DNA of 55,152 nucleotides, taken from Marinomonas hwangdonensis (GTDB taxonomy: Bacteria; Pseudomonadota; Gammaproteobacteria; Pseudomonadales; Marinomonadaceae). Below are positions 27,319-36,356 of the stretch, in pieces. Below the pieces are notes generated by a model, which searched no databases, was not told the DNA's origin, and saw only the letters and a list, made by a program, of their open reading frames with translations. Position numbers and translations under genes: made by a program. The stretch is from positions 1-55,152 of the forward strand of contig NZ_RIZG01000014.1 in the NCBI RefSeq assembly GCF_003721245.1, written 5' to 3'. How positions within the stretch are numbered: the first letter of the stretch is position 1; each line of letters opens with the position of its first letter.

Positions 27319-28053
27319 TTTAATCCATTGCCAGCCACGTCCAAGCCATTCGTAAAAGGCGCGTTGGCTTTTGTAGGCGGCGTTGGCGTCGATTTGCCAG
27401 TCACTTTTTTCTGAGCCTAAGTACAGGGCGGGCGCAGGGATGATGTTGATGCCGGCTTTTTCGAAGAAGATAGACGCACGTTTGAGGTGTGATGCTTCGG
27501 TAACCAGTGCGGCTTGTTTTTCATCTAGATAGGGTTTCATGCTCTTGGCTTCCTCTTCGGTGTCTTTGGCGAGAGGGAAGGCTTTAATACGGTCAGGTTT
27601 GACGCCTAACTCAATGGCGGCTCGACGCATGACTTCTGCGTGAGGTTCTGTCATTTCACCAGAGTAACCAGACACGAATAATTGCGCGTTGGGGTTGGCT
27701 TTTAAAATACGTAACCCTTCTTCGAGTCTAAACAGGGCGCTGTTCCCTAATGCCATAATCGTTGGCGTTTTGCTGAGGTCTTTATGGCCGCTGCCGAGGA
27801 CGATAACCACATCCACTGGCTGCTGAATATCAAATATGGGGAAGTCATGTTCGACCGTGGCGATGAGTTTATCGGCCACTGGGCTCCAGCTGGTTAATCC
27901 CAGCATGATGATGCCGATTAACAAGAAGAGCCGAGCGAGCTTCGGACATTTTTTCATCAGTAAAAACGCGAGACACATGGCCACTAATGTTAGGGGAATG
28001 GGCATTAGCATCATGCCGATGAATTTTTTTAAGTAGAACAGAATAAGGCTCAT
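27313..28053 (-). CDS. elyC: ElyC/YdcF-type envelope biogenesis protein (DUF218)
   Basis: A 246-residue membrane-anchored protein of the DUF218 family. Two N-terminal membrane helices (about 10-32 and 37-57) precede a periplasm-facing Rossmann-like domain with DVVIVLGSG, LFVSGYSGE and LVTEASHLKRA. The architecture and opening (LKKFIGMMLMPIPL) resemble E. coli ElyC (YcbC), needed for peptidoglycan synthesis at low temperature through lipid-carrier metabolism. SanA and YdcF are paralogous alternatives; two N-terminal helices favour ElyC. It converges with trpG and is divergent from the kinase gene. Confidence 0.82.
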   Translation of the reverse strand: MSLILFYLKKFIGMMLMPIPLTLVAMCLAFLLMKKCPKLARLFLLIGIIMLGLTSWSPVADKLIATVEHDFPIFDIQQPVDVVIVLGSGHKDLSKTPTIMALGNSALFRLEEGLRILKANPNAQLFVSGYSGEMTEPHAEVMRRAAIELGVKPDRIKAFPLAKDTEEEAKSMKPYLDEKQAALVTEASHLKRASIFFEKAGINIIPAPALYLGSEKSDWQIDANAAYKSQRAFYEWLGRGWQWIKN

Positions 28054-28139
28054 GTCAGATCAGTAATGATGATAAAAGACGTTTTAGAATACCGCTTTAT
28101 GGGTAAAATAGTCGCGTCTTTTACGTGGATTTTAGAAAA

Positions 28140-29144
28140 ATGATGACGCCCGAGATTTATATTAAGCGGCAGTGTAAAGCGGATACGGTAGAGCGCGGGT
28201 CGTTGATTCAGTCACTGTGGAGCGGTTATGGCGAGGTAGTGCGTTATTCGCTCACAGGAAAAGAAGCGCCATCGTCTGTTATTGTTAAGCATTGCTCATT
28301 TCCTTTGGAAGTGAGTCATCCTAGGGGGTGGCATTCGGATCATGCGCATCTTCGTAAGGTTCGTTCCTATGAAATAGAGCAACATTGGTATCGACATTGG
28401 GCGTCTCGCTGTCATCCGTCGGCGCGTGTTGCGCAGTGCTATGGCGATTTTTATGATGAATATACAGGTCAACGATTAACTTTATTGGAAGATTTAGACG
28501 CTGTTGGTTATGAAGATCGATATAACGCTCACAATAGCGAGTATTTGCTTTCTTGTATTAATTGGCTTGCGGCGTTTCATGCAGGCTTTATTCATCCAAC
28601 ACCTTCTACTGATTGGCCGAATGGTTTATGGAGCAAAGGAACTTATTGGCATCTTGATACTCGCCAAGAAGAGTGGTCTGTTATGGCTGAGGGCGAATTA
28701 AAATTTGTCGCGTCTGAATTGGCAAAATGTTTGGATAACGCGCGTTTTAAAACCCTAGTTCATGGAGATGCCAAGGTGGCGAATTTTTGTTTTTCGCCCC
28801 TTGATAATCAAGTGGCTGCAGTGGATTTCCAATACGTTGGTGGTGGTGTGGGAGTGCAGGATTTAGCGTATCTTTTAGGCAGTGCTTTATCTGAGTTTGA
28901 GTTGGCCGAAAATATAGATTACCTATTGGAGTATTATTTTTCAGAGTTAGGACGAGCGTTGATGGCGCAAGGCGAGTCGCAGGCCTTTGCTCAAGAGGTC
29001 ATTGAAGAGTGGCAAAACTTGTTTCCTATTGCGTGGGCAGACTTTCATCGCTTTATTATGGGCTGGTCGCCCACTCATCCGAAAAATACGCCCTTCAGCC
29101 AGCAATTGACTGGACAGGCGTTAAGTCAATTAAGACGATCTTAA
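28140..29144 (+). CDS. Aminoglycoside/choline-kinase-like phosphotransferase
   Basis: About 334 residues of the protein-kinase-like small-molecule kinase superfamily, closest in feel to ecdysteroid-kinase-like/choline kinase groups. Visible are a nucleotide-lobe lysine region (SSVIVKHCSF), the hinge-like LTLLEDLDAVGYEDR, the catalytic loop HGDAKVANFCF and the metal-binding VDFQ. The substrate is unknown. I prefer ATG 28140 (GGAT about 9 bases upstream); GTG 28125 is an in-frame alternative without a ribosome binding site. A TAAAAT box at 28104-28109 could be its -10 element. The 3' end overlaps hrpB convergently by 15 bases. Confidence 0.75.
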   Translation: MMTPEIYIKRQCKADTVERGSLIQSLWSGYGEVVRYSLTGKEAPSSVIVKHCSFPLEVSHPRGWHSDHAHLRKVRSYEIEQHWYRHWASRCHPSARVAQCYGDFYDEYTGQRLTLLEDLDAVGYEDRYNAHNSEYLLSCINWLAAFHAGFIHPTPSTDWPNGLWSKGTYWHLDTRQEEWSVMAEGELKFVASELAKCLDNARFKTLVHGDAKVANFCFSPLDNQVAAVDFQYVGGGVGVQDLAYLLGSALSEFELAENIDYLLEYYFSELGRALMAQGESQAFAQEVIEEWQNLFPIAWADFHRFIMGWSPTHPKNTPFSQQLTGQALSQLRRS

Positions 29145-31670
29145 TGCACGGTTGGTTTTTGCCGTAGCTTGAGCGGTCATAGGATCTTCTGGCCAAGGGT
29201 GTTTAGGGTATCTGCCGCGCATTTCCTTGCGTACTTCTGGGTACGCTTCACGCCAGAAAAACGCTAAATCTTGTGTTACTGCAAGGGGGCGCTGCCCCGG
29301 TGAAAGCAGTTCGATACGTATTATCTGATTCAGTACAGTGGGACTGCTGGTGTAGCCGAACATTTCTTGAAGTTTGACTCTCAGGGTTGGCTGTTGCTCA
29401 CAGTAATCAATCGCATGACTGGATCCCGATGGCACAGTGATTCGGGCAGGGACTTTTTGATTAAGAAATTGCTGTTGGTTCCAATCTAGCCGACTTAACA
29501 AAATATCGTTTAATACGAGCTTGTTCATGGCTTGTTGATTGGTTACCTTGCCAAGATACGGCCCGAGCCACTGTTCGAGGTCTGCTAATAACGCGTTATC
29601 AGAACAATTCGGCCAGAGGTTTTGCTGATCGTGCATGAAGGCGAATTGTAGGCGTGCTCGTAGTTGCTCGCTGGATTCGTTCCAAGGCAGGACACACAGA
29701 CCTTCTTGGCGAATGAAATGGCAAACCGCTTGGCCGATATCGGCTTCAGACGGTTTATTGAGCTTTTGTTTATGCACACACAATTTGCCAATCCAATGTT
29801 GTGACTCACTGAGTAGACGTTCTTCTTTTTTTGACCAAGCAAGATGATGTTTAACGGTGAATACGTCGTCAAAATCTTGTGTCAGCATGGAAAGCTGAAT
29901 GGGGTAAGCGAGAAAAATACGATCTTCTTCTTGCCCATGATGCCCACCGATATCTAATGCGATGAGCCAGTCACTTTGGGCGCAAGGATCGAGAGACGAT
30001 AGACTGGCCATGCGACCATTGGCCAGTTTGTATCGTGTCTTGTCATGGTCTTGCCCTGCACGTTGTGCAATACGGTCCGTAAACGCTCGAATCAATAAAA
30101 AAGCGATCTCTTTTTGACCATTGTTTGAGGCCGGTTGCGTGCTGATTTGCTGACTGCGCTTTTGCCATTGTTGCTGAGCGTTTAAATAGTGTTGTCTTGG
30201 GCGTTTGCTCTGGATCTGACGTGACCCAGATAACCAATGAAGTCGATCCGATAAGTCGCTATGGTGATTGGACAGAGGATCGCCCTCCGACAAAAGTGTA
30301 CAGATGGCACTGGCTAAATCGCTTTGATTGTTTTGCTTGCCATCCAGCAGCAATCGGGCCAGTCTAGGTTCGATTCCAAGGCGGCTCATTTGCTCACCGA
30401 GTTGGCTTAACGCTAAAGACGGTGGTGATGTTTGAGGTTGCTCAAGTGCTTGCAGGTTGGTTAGCAAGTCAATCGCCTGTTGCCAATGGCTGTTCGGTGG
30501 CGGTGTCATCCAATCCAATTCCAAACGTTCTTGCACGCCCCATTTTGCTAAATCCATCACCAGGCTACTCAAGTCGCTGATTTCTATTTGTGGTTGAGCC
30601 TGTGGAGCAAGCTGATGTTGTTGTGCTTCGCTCCACCAACGATAACAAACGCCTGCTTCGGTTCGCCCAGCTCGACCCATACGTTGAGTGGTTTCCGCTT
30701 GTGTTGCGCGACGTGTATGTAATCGTGTGATCGCTGTATTGGCATCAAAGCGTGCTTCACGGCTAAGACCACTGTCAATGACTACGCGAATGCCATCAAT
30801 GGTTAAGCTGGTTTGTGCAATGGCTGTCGCCAGTACAATTTTACGATGGGGGGCTGTCGTGGGTTCAATGACCGTTTCTTGTTCTTTTAAACTGAGCTCG
30901 CCATACAAGGGCAAGATGCTTAAATAGACTTCATGGCCTAAGTGCTGTTGCAATTGGCTGGCAGCGTGTCGGATTTCTTTTTGACCTGGTAGAAAGACCA
31001 AAATGCTGCCGGTTTCTTCATAAAAAGCTTGGCAAGTAAGGCGCACGACTTCGTCGGTGACCTGAAAGGTTTTAAGGGATTTATTGCCATAATGTGTCGT
31101 GATTGGAAAACTTCGGCCTTGACTGGTCAGGGTTGGGCAACCAAGTCGCGTTTCTAGTGCGTCGGTATCTAGCGTCGCAGACATCACCAAGAGCTTAAGC
31201 GGATCTTGGTCACGATACAATTCGCGTGCTTGTAGGCACAAAGCAAAGGCTAAATCCGAATGCAAATTGCGCTCGTGGAACTCGTCGAAAATCACCAAAG
31301 CAATGTCATCTAGGCTTGGGTCATCGTGCAACATGCGCGTTAATACACCTTCGGTGACCACCAAAACTTGTGTGAGTGGACTTTCTTTGCCTTCATGGCG
31401 AATTCGATAACCAATACGCTGTCCGAGAGCTTCTTGCAAACTGTCCGCAAGGCGTTTTGCTGCGGTTTTCGCGGCTAAACGTCTTGGTTCTAACATGAGT
31501 ATTTTGCGCCCTTTGAGCCAAGCCTCATTCATTAAAGCCAATGGAACCACCGTGGTTTTACCCGTACCGGGAGCGGCTTCTAATATGGCTTCGTGGTGAT
31601 GCAAAAGTTGCTGCTTGAGTTGGGGGATAAGTGAGTGAATGGGCAGTTCGTTTGACATACAATGGCTCAT
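29130..31670 (-). CDS. hrpB: ATP-dependent helicase HrpB
   Basis: An 846-residue DExH-box helicase. Motif I APGTGKTT and the DEFHERN motif II are near the N-terminus, SAT (motif III) follows, then QRMGRAGRTEAGVCYR (motif VI), a helicase-associated domain, and the C-terminal HrpB-specific region (GSSHAIDY, RYPKHPWPEDP). Length matches E. coli HrpB. Its biological role in bacteria is poorly defined; RNA substrates are assumed from the family. An in-frame ATG four codons later (31658) could be the true start. Confidence 0.95.
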   Translation of the reverse strand: MSHCMSNELPIHSLIPQLKQQLLHHHEAILEAAPGTGKTTVVPLALMNEAWLKGRKILMLEPRRLAAKTAAKRLADSLQEALGQRIGYRIRHEGKESPLTQVLVVTEGVLTRMLHDDPSLDDIALVIFDEFHERNLHSDLAFALCLQARELYRDQDPLKLLVMSATLDTDALETRLGCPTLTSQGRSFPITTHYGNKSLKTFQVTDEVVRLTCQAFYEETGSILVFLPGQKEIRHAASQLQQHLGHEVYLSILPLYGELSLKEQETVIEPTTAPHRKIVLATAIAQTSLTIDGIRVVIDSGLSREARFDANTAITRLHTRRATQAETTQRMGRAGRTEAGVCYRWWSEAQQHQLAPQAQPQIEISDLSSLVMDLAKWGVQERLELDWMTPPPNSHWQQAIDLLTNLQALEQPQTSPPSLALSQLGEQMSRLGIEPRLARLLLDGKQNNQSDLASAICTLLSEGDPLSNHHSDLSDRLHWLSGSRQIQSKRPRQHYLNAQQQWQKRSQQISTQPASNNGQKEIAFLLIRAFTDRIAQRAGQDHDKTRYKLANGRMASLSSLDPCAQSDWLIALDIGGHHGQEEDRIFLAYPIQLSMLTQDFDDVFTVKHHLAWSKKEERLLSESQHWIGKLCVHKQKLNKPSEADIGQAVCHFIRQEGLCVLPWNESSEQLRARLQFAFMHDQQNLWPNCSDNALLADLEQWLGPYLGKVTNQQAMNKLVLNDILLSRLDWNQQQFLNQKVPARITVPSGSSHAIDYCEQQPTLRVKLQEMFGYTSSPTVLNQIIRIELLSPGQRPLAVTQDLAFFWREAYPEVRKEMRGRYPKHPWPEDPMTAQATAKTNRALRSS

Positions 31671-31843
31671 GGTGTGATCTAAACGGTATCTTGGTGCGAT
31701 AATACCGTGTGATAAAAGGTTATTTTGCTTTTTCTTCTGTTAATCTTCTATTAATTTTAACATGATACAACACATACCTTGATGGCGATTTTTGCGTTAG
31801 TTTGGTGTGCAAATAATAACGACAATGGATTCCAGCTTAGACA

Positions 31844-32578
31844 ATGACAGAGCAAAATAAAAAGACCCTATTGGTGGTGGACGATGATCAAGACATTCGT
31901 CAACTTCTTTGTGACGCCTTGTCACAAAAAGGCTATCGAGTATTAGAAGCGGAAAATGGTCGTCAGACTTGGCTTCATTTGGACGTTGAGCCCGTGGATT
32001 TGGTATTGATGGATTTATACCTTCAAGAAGAAGACGGTTTGAATCTTGCTCGAGACATTAGATCACGATTTGCCATGCCCATCATGATGCTAACCGGTAA
32101 GGGGGATGAAACCGATCGAATATTAGGGTTGGAGCTTGCCGCAGACGATTACATGATGAAACCGTTTAACTTGCGTGAGCTGACCGCTCGTATTCATGCT
32201 CTGTTACGTCGTGCTTATCAAGCTCCGTCAGCCTTGGGCAGCGCCATTAATCAAGATCATGAGTGTCTCGTATTCGGCAGTTGGGTACTGGATTTAACGG
32301 CGCGGCTTTTACAGGATAAAGAGGGAAAGCTGGTGACTTTGACGCTGGGTGAATTTTCTTTGTTAGAGGTGTTGGCGCGTCATCCTGATCGGATTTTTTC
32401 CCGTGAACAATTGATAGAGCAAAGCCGAGGTTTAGACACCGAGGTGTTTGACCGCACGGTAGACGTGCTGATTTTGCGTCTGCGTCGAAAAATAGAACAA
32501 AACCCCAAAACGCCGGAGTTCATTAAGACTCAACGTGGCTTGGGGTATTTTTTCCAGGGCCCGGTGCGGATTCAGTAA
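31844..32578 (+). CDS. OmpR/TorR-family response regulator
   Basis: A 244-residue regulator with a receiver domain (about 8-122; phospho-acceptor Asp57 in LMDLYL, acidic DDD at 13-15, conserved Lys in MMKPF) and a C-terminal winged-helix domain (about 140-240, ending RLRRKIE...TQRGLGYFF). It most resembles TorR-type partners of hybrid kinases. The kinase gene starts at the base after its stop (TAA then ATG), so they are one unit. The adjacent frcBCA importer and orphan sugar-binding protein suggest it controls sugar uptake. Confidence 0.92.
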   Translation: MTEQNKKTLLVVDDDQDIRQLLCDALSQKGYRVLEAENGRQTWLHLDVEPVDLVLMDLYLQEEDGLNLARDIRSRFAMPIMMLTGKGDETDRILGLELAADDYMMKPFNLRELTARIHALLRRAYQAPSALGSAINQDHECLVFGSWVLDLTARLLQDKEGKLVTLTLGEFSLLEVLARHPDRIFSREQLIEQSRGLDTEVFDRTVDVLILRLRRKIEQNPKTPEFIKTQRGLGYFFQGPVRIQ

Positions 32579-35089
32579 ATGCGCTTTACGAGTATCCGCC
32601 AAAAAGCGTCTTTATCGATTTTAGCCATCAGTGTGGTGGCGTTTTTTATGGTGGGCATAGGTTGGCAGTCTATGCGTGTCAGTGAAGCGTCATTGTCCGA
32701 ATTTGAGTCCGAAACCTTACCTGAAATCAATACGGCTCTCACCTTGGCCGAGGGTGTTGCTCAGTTAGCCGCCATCGCGCCTTATACCGCAGGTTCTGGG
32801 CGTCCTTTTCAACTACAAACTGAGTCCGAACGGATTCGCCTGCGTATTCTTGAGTTACGCGGGGTAGCGGATAGCCTGACAGATTCCGTTTTCCAGCGTG
32901 ATATCGACGATCGACTTGATGATTTGCAGACTACCTTAGAAGAGTTGGTCGCTTTAGTGAGGGAGGAGCTGTATTTGCGCGAGGACAGTTTGGCGCAGCA
33001 GTTTCGAATTCGTCAGTTGCCACTGAACAATCTAGATGCCGCGCAGATAAACAGCCAGCAAGGTTTGGCTTGGTTGCTGCAGTTGCTTGAGGCGCCGAGT
33101 TTGGTGCCAGAAAGTATCTTAGAAAGCTTAAAGTTGTACGATCAAGAGGATCAGGTGGCGAGTATTGCCAAGGATCTTTTGAGTGCTCATCGGCGTTTGA
33201 GTGAAATCCAAGAGCGTAAGGGGTATTTGCTCATTGCGATCCGCGCTAAATCTGAGCAACTCAGTCGCCAAGTTAGTCACTTTGTGGGTGGCTTACAGAA
33301 AAAAGTGAGTCGTCAGCGTCAGGATGTGTCTGCGTTTGTGGCGCGAGGGCAAAATTGGATCATCGGCATTTCGTTGTTTCTGTTGTTAGGTTTGACTCGC
33401 TTGTATTGGTATAGCCAGCGGATGACAAAAGACTTGGGTGTGGTGACAAACGACATGGAGCAGTTGTCATTGGGACAAGTCGATTCCAAACACACAGGTA
33501 TACGTCGCAATGATGAAATTGGCACCTTAGCGGATACGTTTGAGGTATTTCGTCGTGATGCGTTAAGGCGTTTGGAAGTCACCGCAGAGCTTTCAGAACA
33601 GAAGCGTCTGTTGGAAACCATTTTCGACAACATGAACGATGGTTTGAGTGTGTTTTCAGCGAAGGGCACCTTGGTGGCGTGGAATTCGGGCTATCAAACC
33701 CTGTTCGATTTGTCTGACGATGATTTGAGTGTCGGTATGTCTATTGATCAGGTACAAAGCCTGATTAATCAAGGGCAACATAAGAACCTAAACCTAGAAA
33801 ATCAACAAGTACACATGGACGAAGTGAATGTGTCTCGTCATTTGCGTTTTCAAAGTTTTGAACGGCATTTTGATTCAGGCAAGATCATTGAATTTCGCTC
33901 TAAACCTATGCCCGAGGGCGGTTTTGTGACCCTTTACACGGATTTAACTGAGCGTAAAAGTGTTGAAAGCCAGTTGCGTCAAGCGCAAAAAATGGAGATG
34001 TTGGGGCAGTTGACCGGTGGGGTAGCCCATGATTTCAATAATTTGTTAGCCGCGATTATGGGCAACTTACAAATGTTGTCAGATTCGCGCCCACAAACCT
34101 CTGATCAAGCGCGCTACATAGAGCGCGCGCTGGTGGTCTCGGAAAAAAGCAGTAACTTGGTTCAGCGATTGTTGGCCTTTAGTCGCCGTCAGCAGTTGTT
34201 TCCGGTTCCGATTGCGATTGATGATCTCATTGAAGGCATGCTGGATTTGGTGGAGTACAGTGTTGGTTCACATATCGTTGTTGACAGCGACTTACAATGT
34301 CCTGATGTGGTGAGTTTGATTGATCCTTCGCAGCTGGAAAACGCCCTGTTAAATTTGTCTTTAAACAGCGCCAGCGCTATGCCAGAAGGTGGTCGTTTGG
34401 CCTTTTCTACCAAACTTTGCACTCTGCCTGACAGTGATGTCCCCGCTATTCGTATTCGTGTTGAAGATTCGGGCGAAGGCATAGCAGAAGAGGTGATTGG
34501 GCGAATTTTTGAGCCGTTTTTTACCACCAAACCTGTCGGTAAGGGCAGTGGTTTAGGGTTGAGTATGATTTATGGCTTTGTGAAACAAAGTGGCGGCGAG
34601 ATTAAAGTGACCTCAGAAAAAGGTCAGTGGACGCGAGTGTGTCTTTTTTTACCGCAACTTATTTCATTGGAAAACGTCTCTGAAACGCATGCTGTACCGA
34701 GTCAAAATGTGATCAAGTTAGCAGAGCACAGTTTGGTTTGGCTGGTGGAAGACGACGAAGAAGTCTGTCGGGTGATGCGTGAGCAGCTAGAAAAAATGGG
34801 CTTTATGGTGCAAAGTTTTGATTGCGCTGAAGCGGTGGAGAACGCCTTAGAAAAAGCCATTATCCCTGATGCCATGGTATCGGATGTGAATTTATCGGGT
34901 GCCATGAACGGCGTTGCACTGGCGCGACGAGTTCGTTCTGAACAGTTTGCTTTTACAGGCCCCATCTTACTAATGTCTGGACTCCCAAAAGACGAGTTAA
35001 AACAAAAATATCAATTAAATGAAGAGGACTTATTTATTGCTAAGCCTTTTACAATCAAACAGTTAAGAGAAATATTTCAAAATAGTTAG
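32579..35089 (+). CDS. TorS-like hybrid sensor histidine kinase
   Basis: An 836-residue inner-membrane kinase. Domains in order: membrane helix (about 9-29), long helical periplasmic sensor (about 30-255) resembling that of TorS, second helix (about 258-277), HAMP, PAS (about 340-455), HisKA with His484 in GGVAHDFNN, HATPase_c (N-box LNLSLNSASAMP, EDSGEGI, GKGSGLGLS) and a C-terminal receiver (Asp769 in SDVNL). No HPt domain is visible, so phosphate transfer to the regulator is either direct or through a separate HPt. TorS sensors dock a periplasmic binding protein; the orphan binding protein at 38380 is the natural candidate. Confidence 0.88.
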   Translation: MRFTSIRQKASLSILAISVVAFFMVGIGWQSMRVSEASLSEFESETLPEINTALTLAEGVAQLAAIAPYTAGSGRPFQLQTESERIRLRILELRGVADSLTDSVFQRDIDDRLDDLQTTLEELVALVREELYLREDSLAQQFRIRQLPLNNLDAAQINSQQGLAWLLQLLEAPSLVPESILESLKLYDQEDQVASIAKDLLSAHRRLSEIQERKGYLLIAIRAKSEQLSRQVSHFVGGLQKKVSRQRQDVSAFVARGQNWIIGISLFLLLGLTRLYWYSQRMTKDLGVVTNDMEQLSLGQVDSKHTGIRRNDEIGTLADTFEVFRRDALRRLEVTAELSEQKRLLETIFDNMNDGLSVFSAKGTLVAWNSGYQTLFDLSDDDLSVGMSIDQVQSLINQGQHKNLNLENQQVHMDEVNVSRHLRFQSFERHFDSGKIIEFRSKPMPEGGFVTLYTDLTERKSVESQLRQAQKMEMLGQLTGGVAHDFNNLLAAIMGNLQMLSDSRPQTSDQARYIERALVVSEKSSNLVQRLLAFSRRQQLFPVPIAIDDLIEGMLDLVEYSVGSHIVVDSDLQCPDVVSLIDPSQLENALLNLSLNSASAMPEGGRLAFSTKLCTLPDSDVPAIRIRVEDSGEGIAEEVIGRIFEPFFTTKPVGKGSGLGLSMIYGFVKQSGGEIKVTSEKGQWTRVCLFLPQLISLENVSETHAVPSQNVIKLAEHSLVWLVEDDEEVCRVMREQLEKMGFMVQSFDCAEAVENALEKAIIPDAMVSDVNLSGAMNGVALARRVRSEQFAFTGPILLMSGLPKDELKQKYQLNEEDLFIAKPFTIKQLREIFQNS

Positions 35090-35173
35090 AGCATTGTTAC
35101 AAATATTACAAAAAAAGACCCAATGATGAAATTATTCATTCGTTTTCTCGCTGCATAGTGCTTATTAGAAACA

Positions 35174-35191
35174 GAGTCTGGGTTGAGTCTG
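35174..35191 (+). promoter_or_regulatory. Direct repeat upstream of frcB, candidate response-regulator site
   Basis: GAGTCTG occurs twice (35174-35180 and 35185-35191) with an 11-bp period, 53 bases before frcB. Same-face direct repeats of this spacing are how OmpR-family regulators usually bind. The assignment to the adjacent regulator is inference. Confidence 0.3.
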
Positions 35192-35243
35192 TTTTAATGG
35201 CGTCGCCGCCAATAATAAAAACAAAAATTGGAGTTATAAAACG

Positions 35244-36266
35244 ATGAAATTTCTTCCATACAAAAAAATCGCGTGTCTTGTTGCTGCTAGTGCTTTATCC
35301 ACTGTTGCCATAGCAGAAACCCCCATTATTGGTTTAATCACCAAAACCAATACCAACCCCTTCTTCGTTAAAATGAAAGATGGTGCTCAACAGAAAGCCG
35401 ATGAGCTAGGTGTTGAGTTGCGCACTTTTGCTGGTCGTTACGATGGCGATAATGAAACGCAGGTACAAGCAGTAGAGAACTTAATTGCTGCCGGTGCTAA
35501 GGGTATTTTGATTACCCCAAGCGATACAGCGGGTATTGTGCCAACGATTCAAAAAGCACGTGATGCCGGTCTATTGGTAATCGCGTTAGATACGCCACTT
35601 AGCCCTGCTAATGCCGCTGACATGACGTTCGCAACGGACAACTTCAAAGCCGGCGAGATGATTGGTCAGTGGGCGAAAGCGAAAATGGGCGACAAAGCCA
35701 AAGACGCGAAAATAGCCCTACTTGATTTAAGTACTAGCCAAATTACGGTTGACGTGGCGCGTAACCAGGGCTTCCTACAAGGTTTTGGCATTGATATTAA
35801 AAATCCAGGCCGCATGGGCGATGAAACTGACTCTAGAATAGTTGGAAATGACGTTACTCAAGGTTCTGAAGAAGGTGGCCGTCGCGCCATGGAGAACTTG
35901 TTGCAAAAAGACCCAGGGGTAAATCTGGTTTACACCATTAACGAACCCGCAGCGGCTGGTGCTTATGAAGCGTTGAAATCGTTTGGCCTTGAAAAAGATG
36001 TTTTGATTGTTTCTGTCGATGGCGGTTGTCCTGGTGTGCGTAACATCAAGGATGGCGTAATTGGCGCCACTTCTATGCAATTCCCTCTGAAAATGGCCTC
36101 TGAAGGTGTGACTGCGATTGTTGAATTTGCTAAATCCGGTTCACGTCCTTCGGCTTCTACGGGCTTAGATTTCTTCGATACAGGCGTTCAGCTTATCACT
36201 GACGAACCTGCCAAAGGCGTCCAGTCTGTTGGTTCTCAAACTGGCTTGGCGATGTGCTGGGGCTAA
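35244..36266 (+). CDS. frcB: Fructose-type ABC transporter periplasmic binding protein
   Basis: A 340-residue type I periplasmic sugar-binding protein with a signal peptide (about 1-25, ending VAIAE). The mature start [21 protein letters not shown] and the ligand-cleft segments [34 protein letters not shown] and VSVDGGCPG resemble FrcB of rhizobial fructose importers. The gene set that follows, permease plus single-domain ATPase, matches frcBCA. Ribose or another pentose/hexose cannot be excluded. A stem-loop after the stop separates it from the permease. Confidence 0.82.
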   Translation: MKFLPYKKIACLVAASALSTVAIAETPIIGLITKTNTNPFFVKMKDGAQQKADELGVELRTFAGRYDGDNETQVQAVENLIAAGAKGILITPSDTAGIVPTIQKARDAGLLVIALDTPLSPANAADMTFATDNFKAGEMIGQWAKAKMGDKAKDAKIALLDLSTSQITVDVARNQGFLQGFGIDIKNPGRMGDETDSRIVGNDVTQGSEEGGRRAMENLLQKDPGVNLVYTINEPAAAGAYEALKSFGLEKDVLIVSVDGGCPGVRNIKDGVIGATSMQFPLKMASEGVTAIVEFAKSGSRPSASTGLDFFDTGVQLITDEPAKGVQSVGSQTGLAMCWG

Positions 36267-36304
36267 TTCCGTTCCTGAAATAGATGGGCAAGGCGCCCTT
36301 GTTT

Positions 36305-36333
36305 GCCGTTAGCCATTTTGTTGGGCTAACGGC
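36305..36333 (+). terminator. Intercistronic stem-loop between frcB and frcC
   Basis: GCCGTTAGCC (36305-36314) and GGCTAACGGC (36324-36333) form a 10-bp stem with a 9-base loop, followed by CCTTTTCC, a weak T-run. It is likely a partial terminator or 3'-end stabiliser that raises binding-protein mRNA. Confidence 0.6.
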
Positions 36334-36356
36334 CCTTTTCCTGTCTGGAGTAATCT

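Noticed and set aside
31683..31708. Inverted repeat ACGGTAT-N12-ATACCGT upstream of the OmpR-type regulator
   Set aside because: Seven-base arms with a wide spacer, no second copy near frcB; could be an operator but the evidence is too thin.
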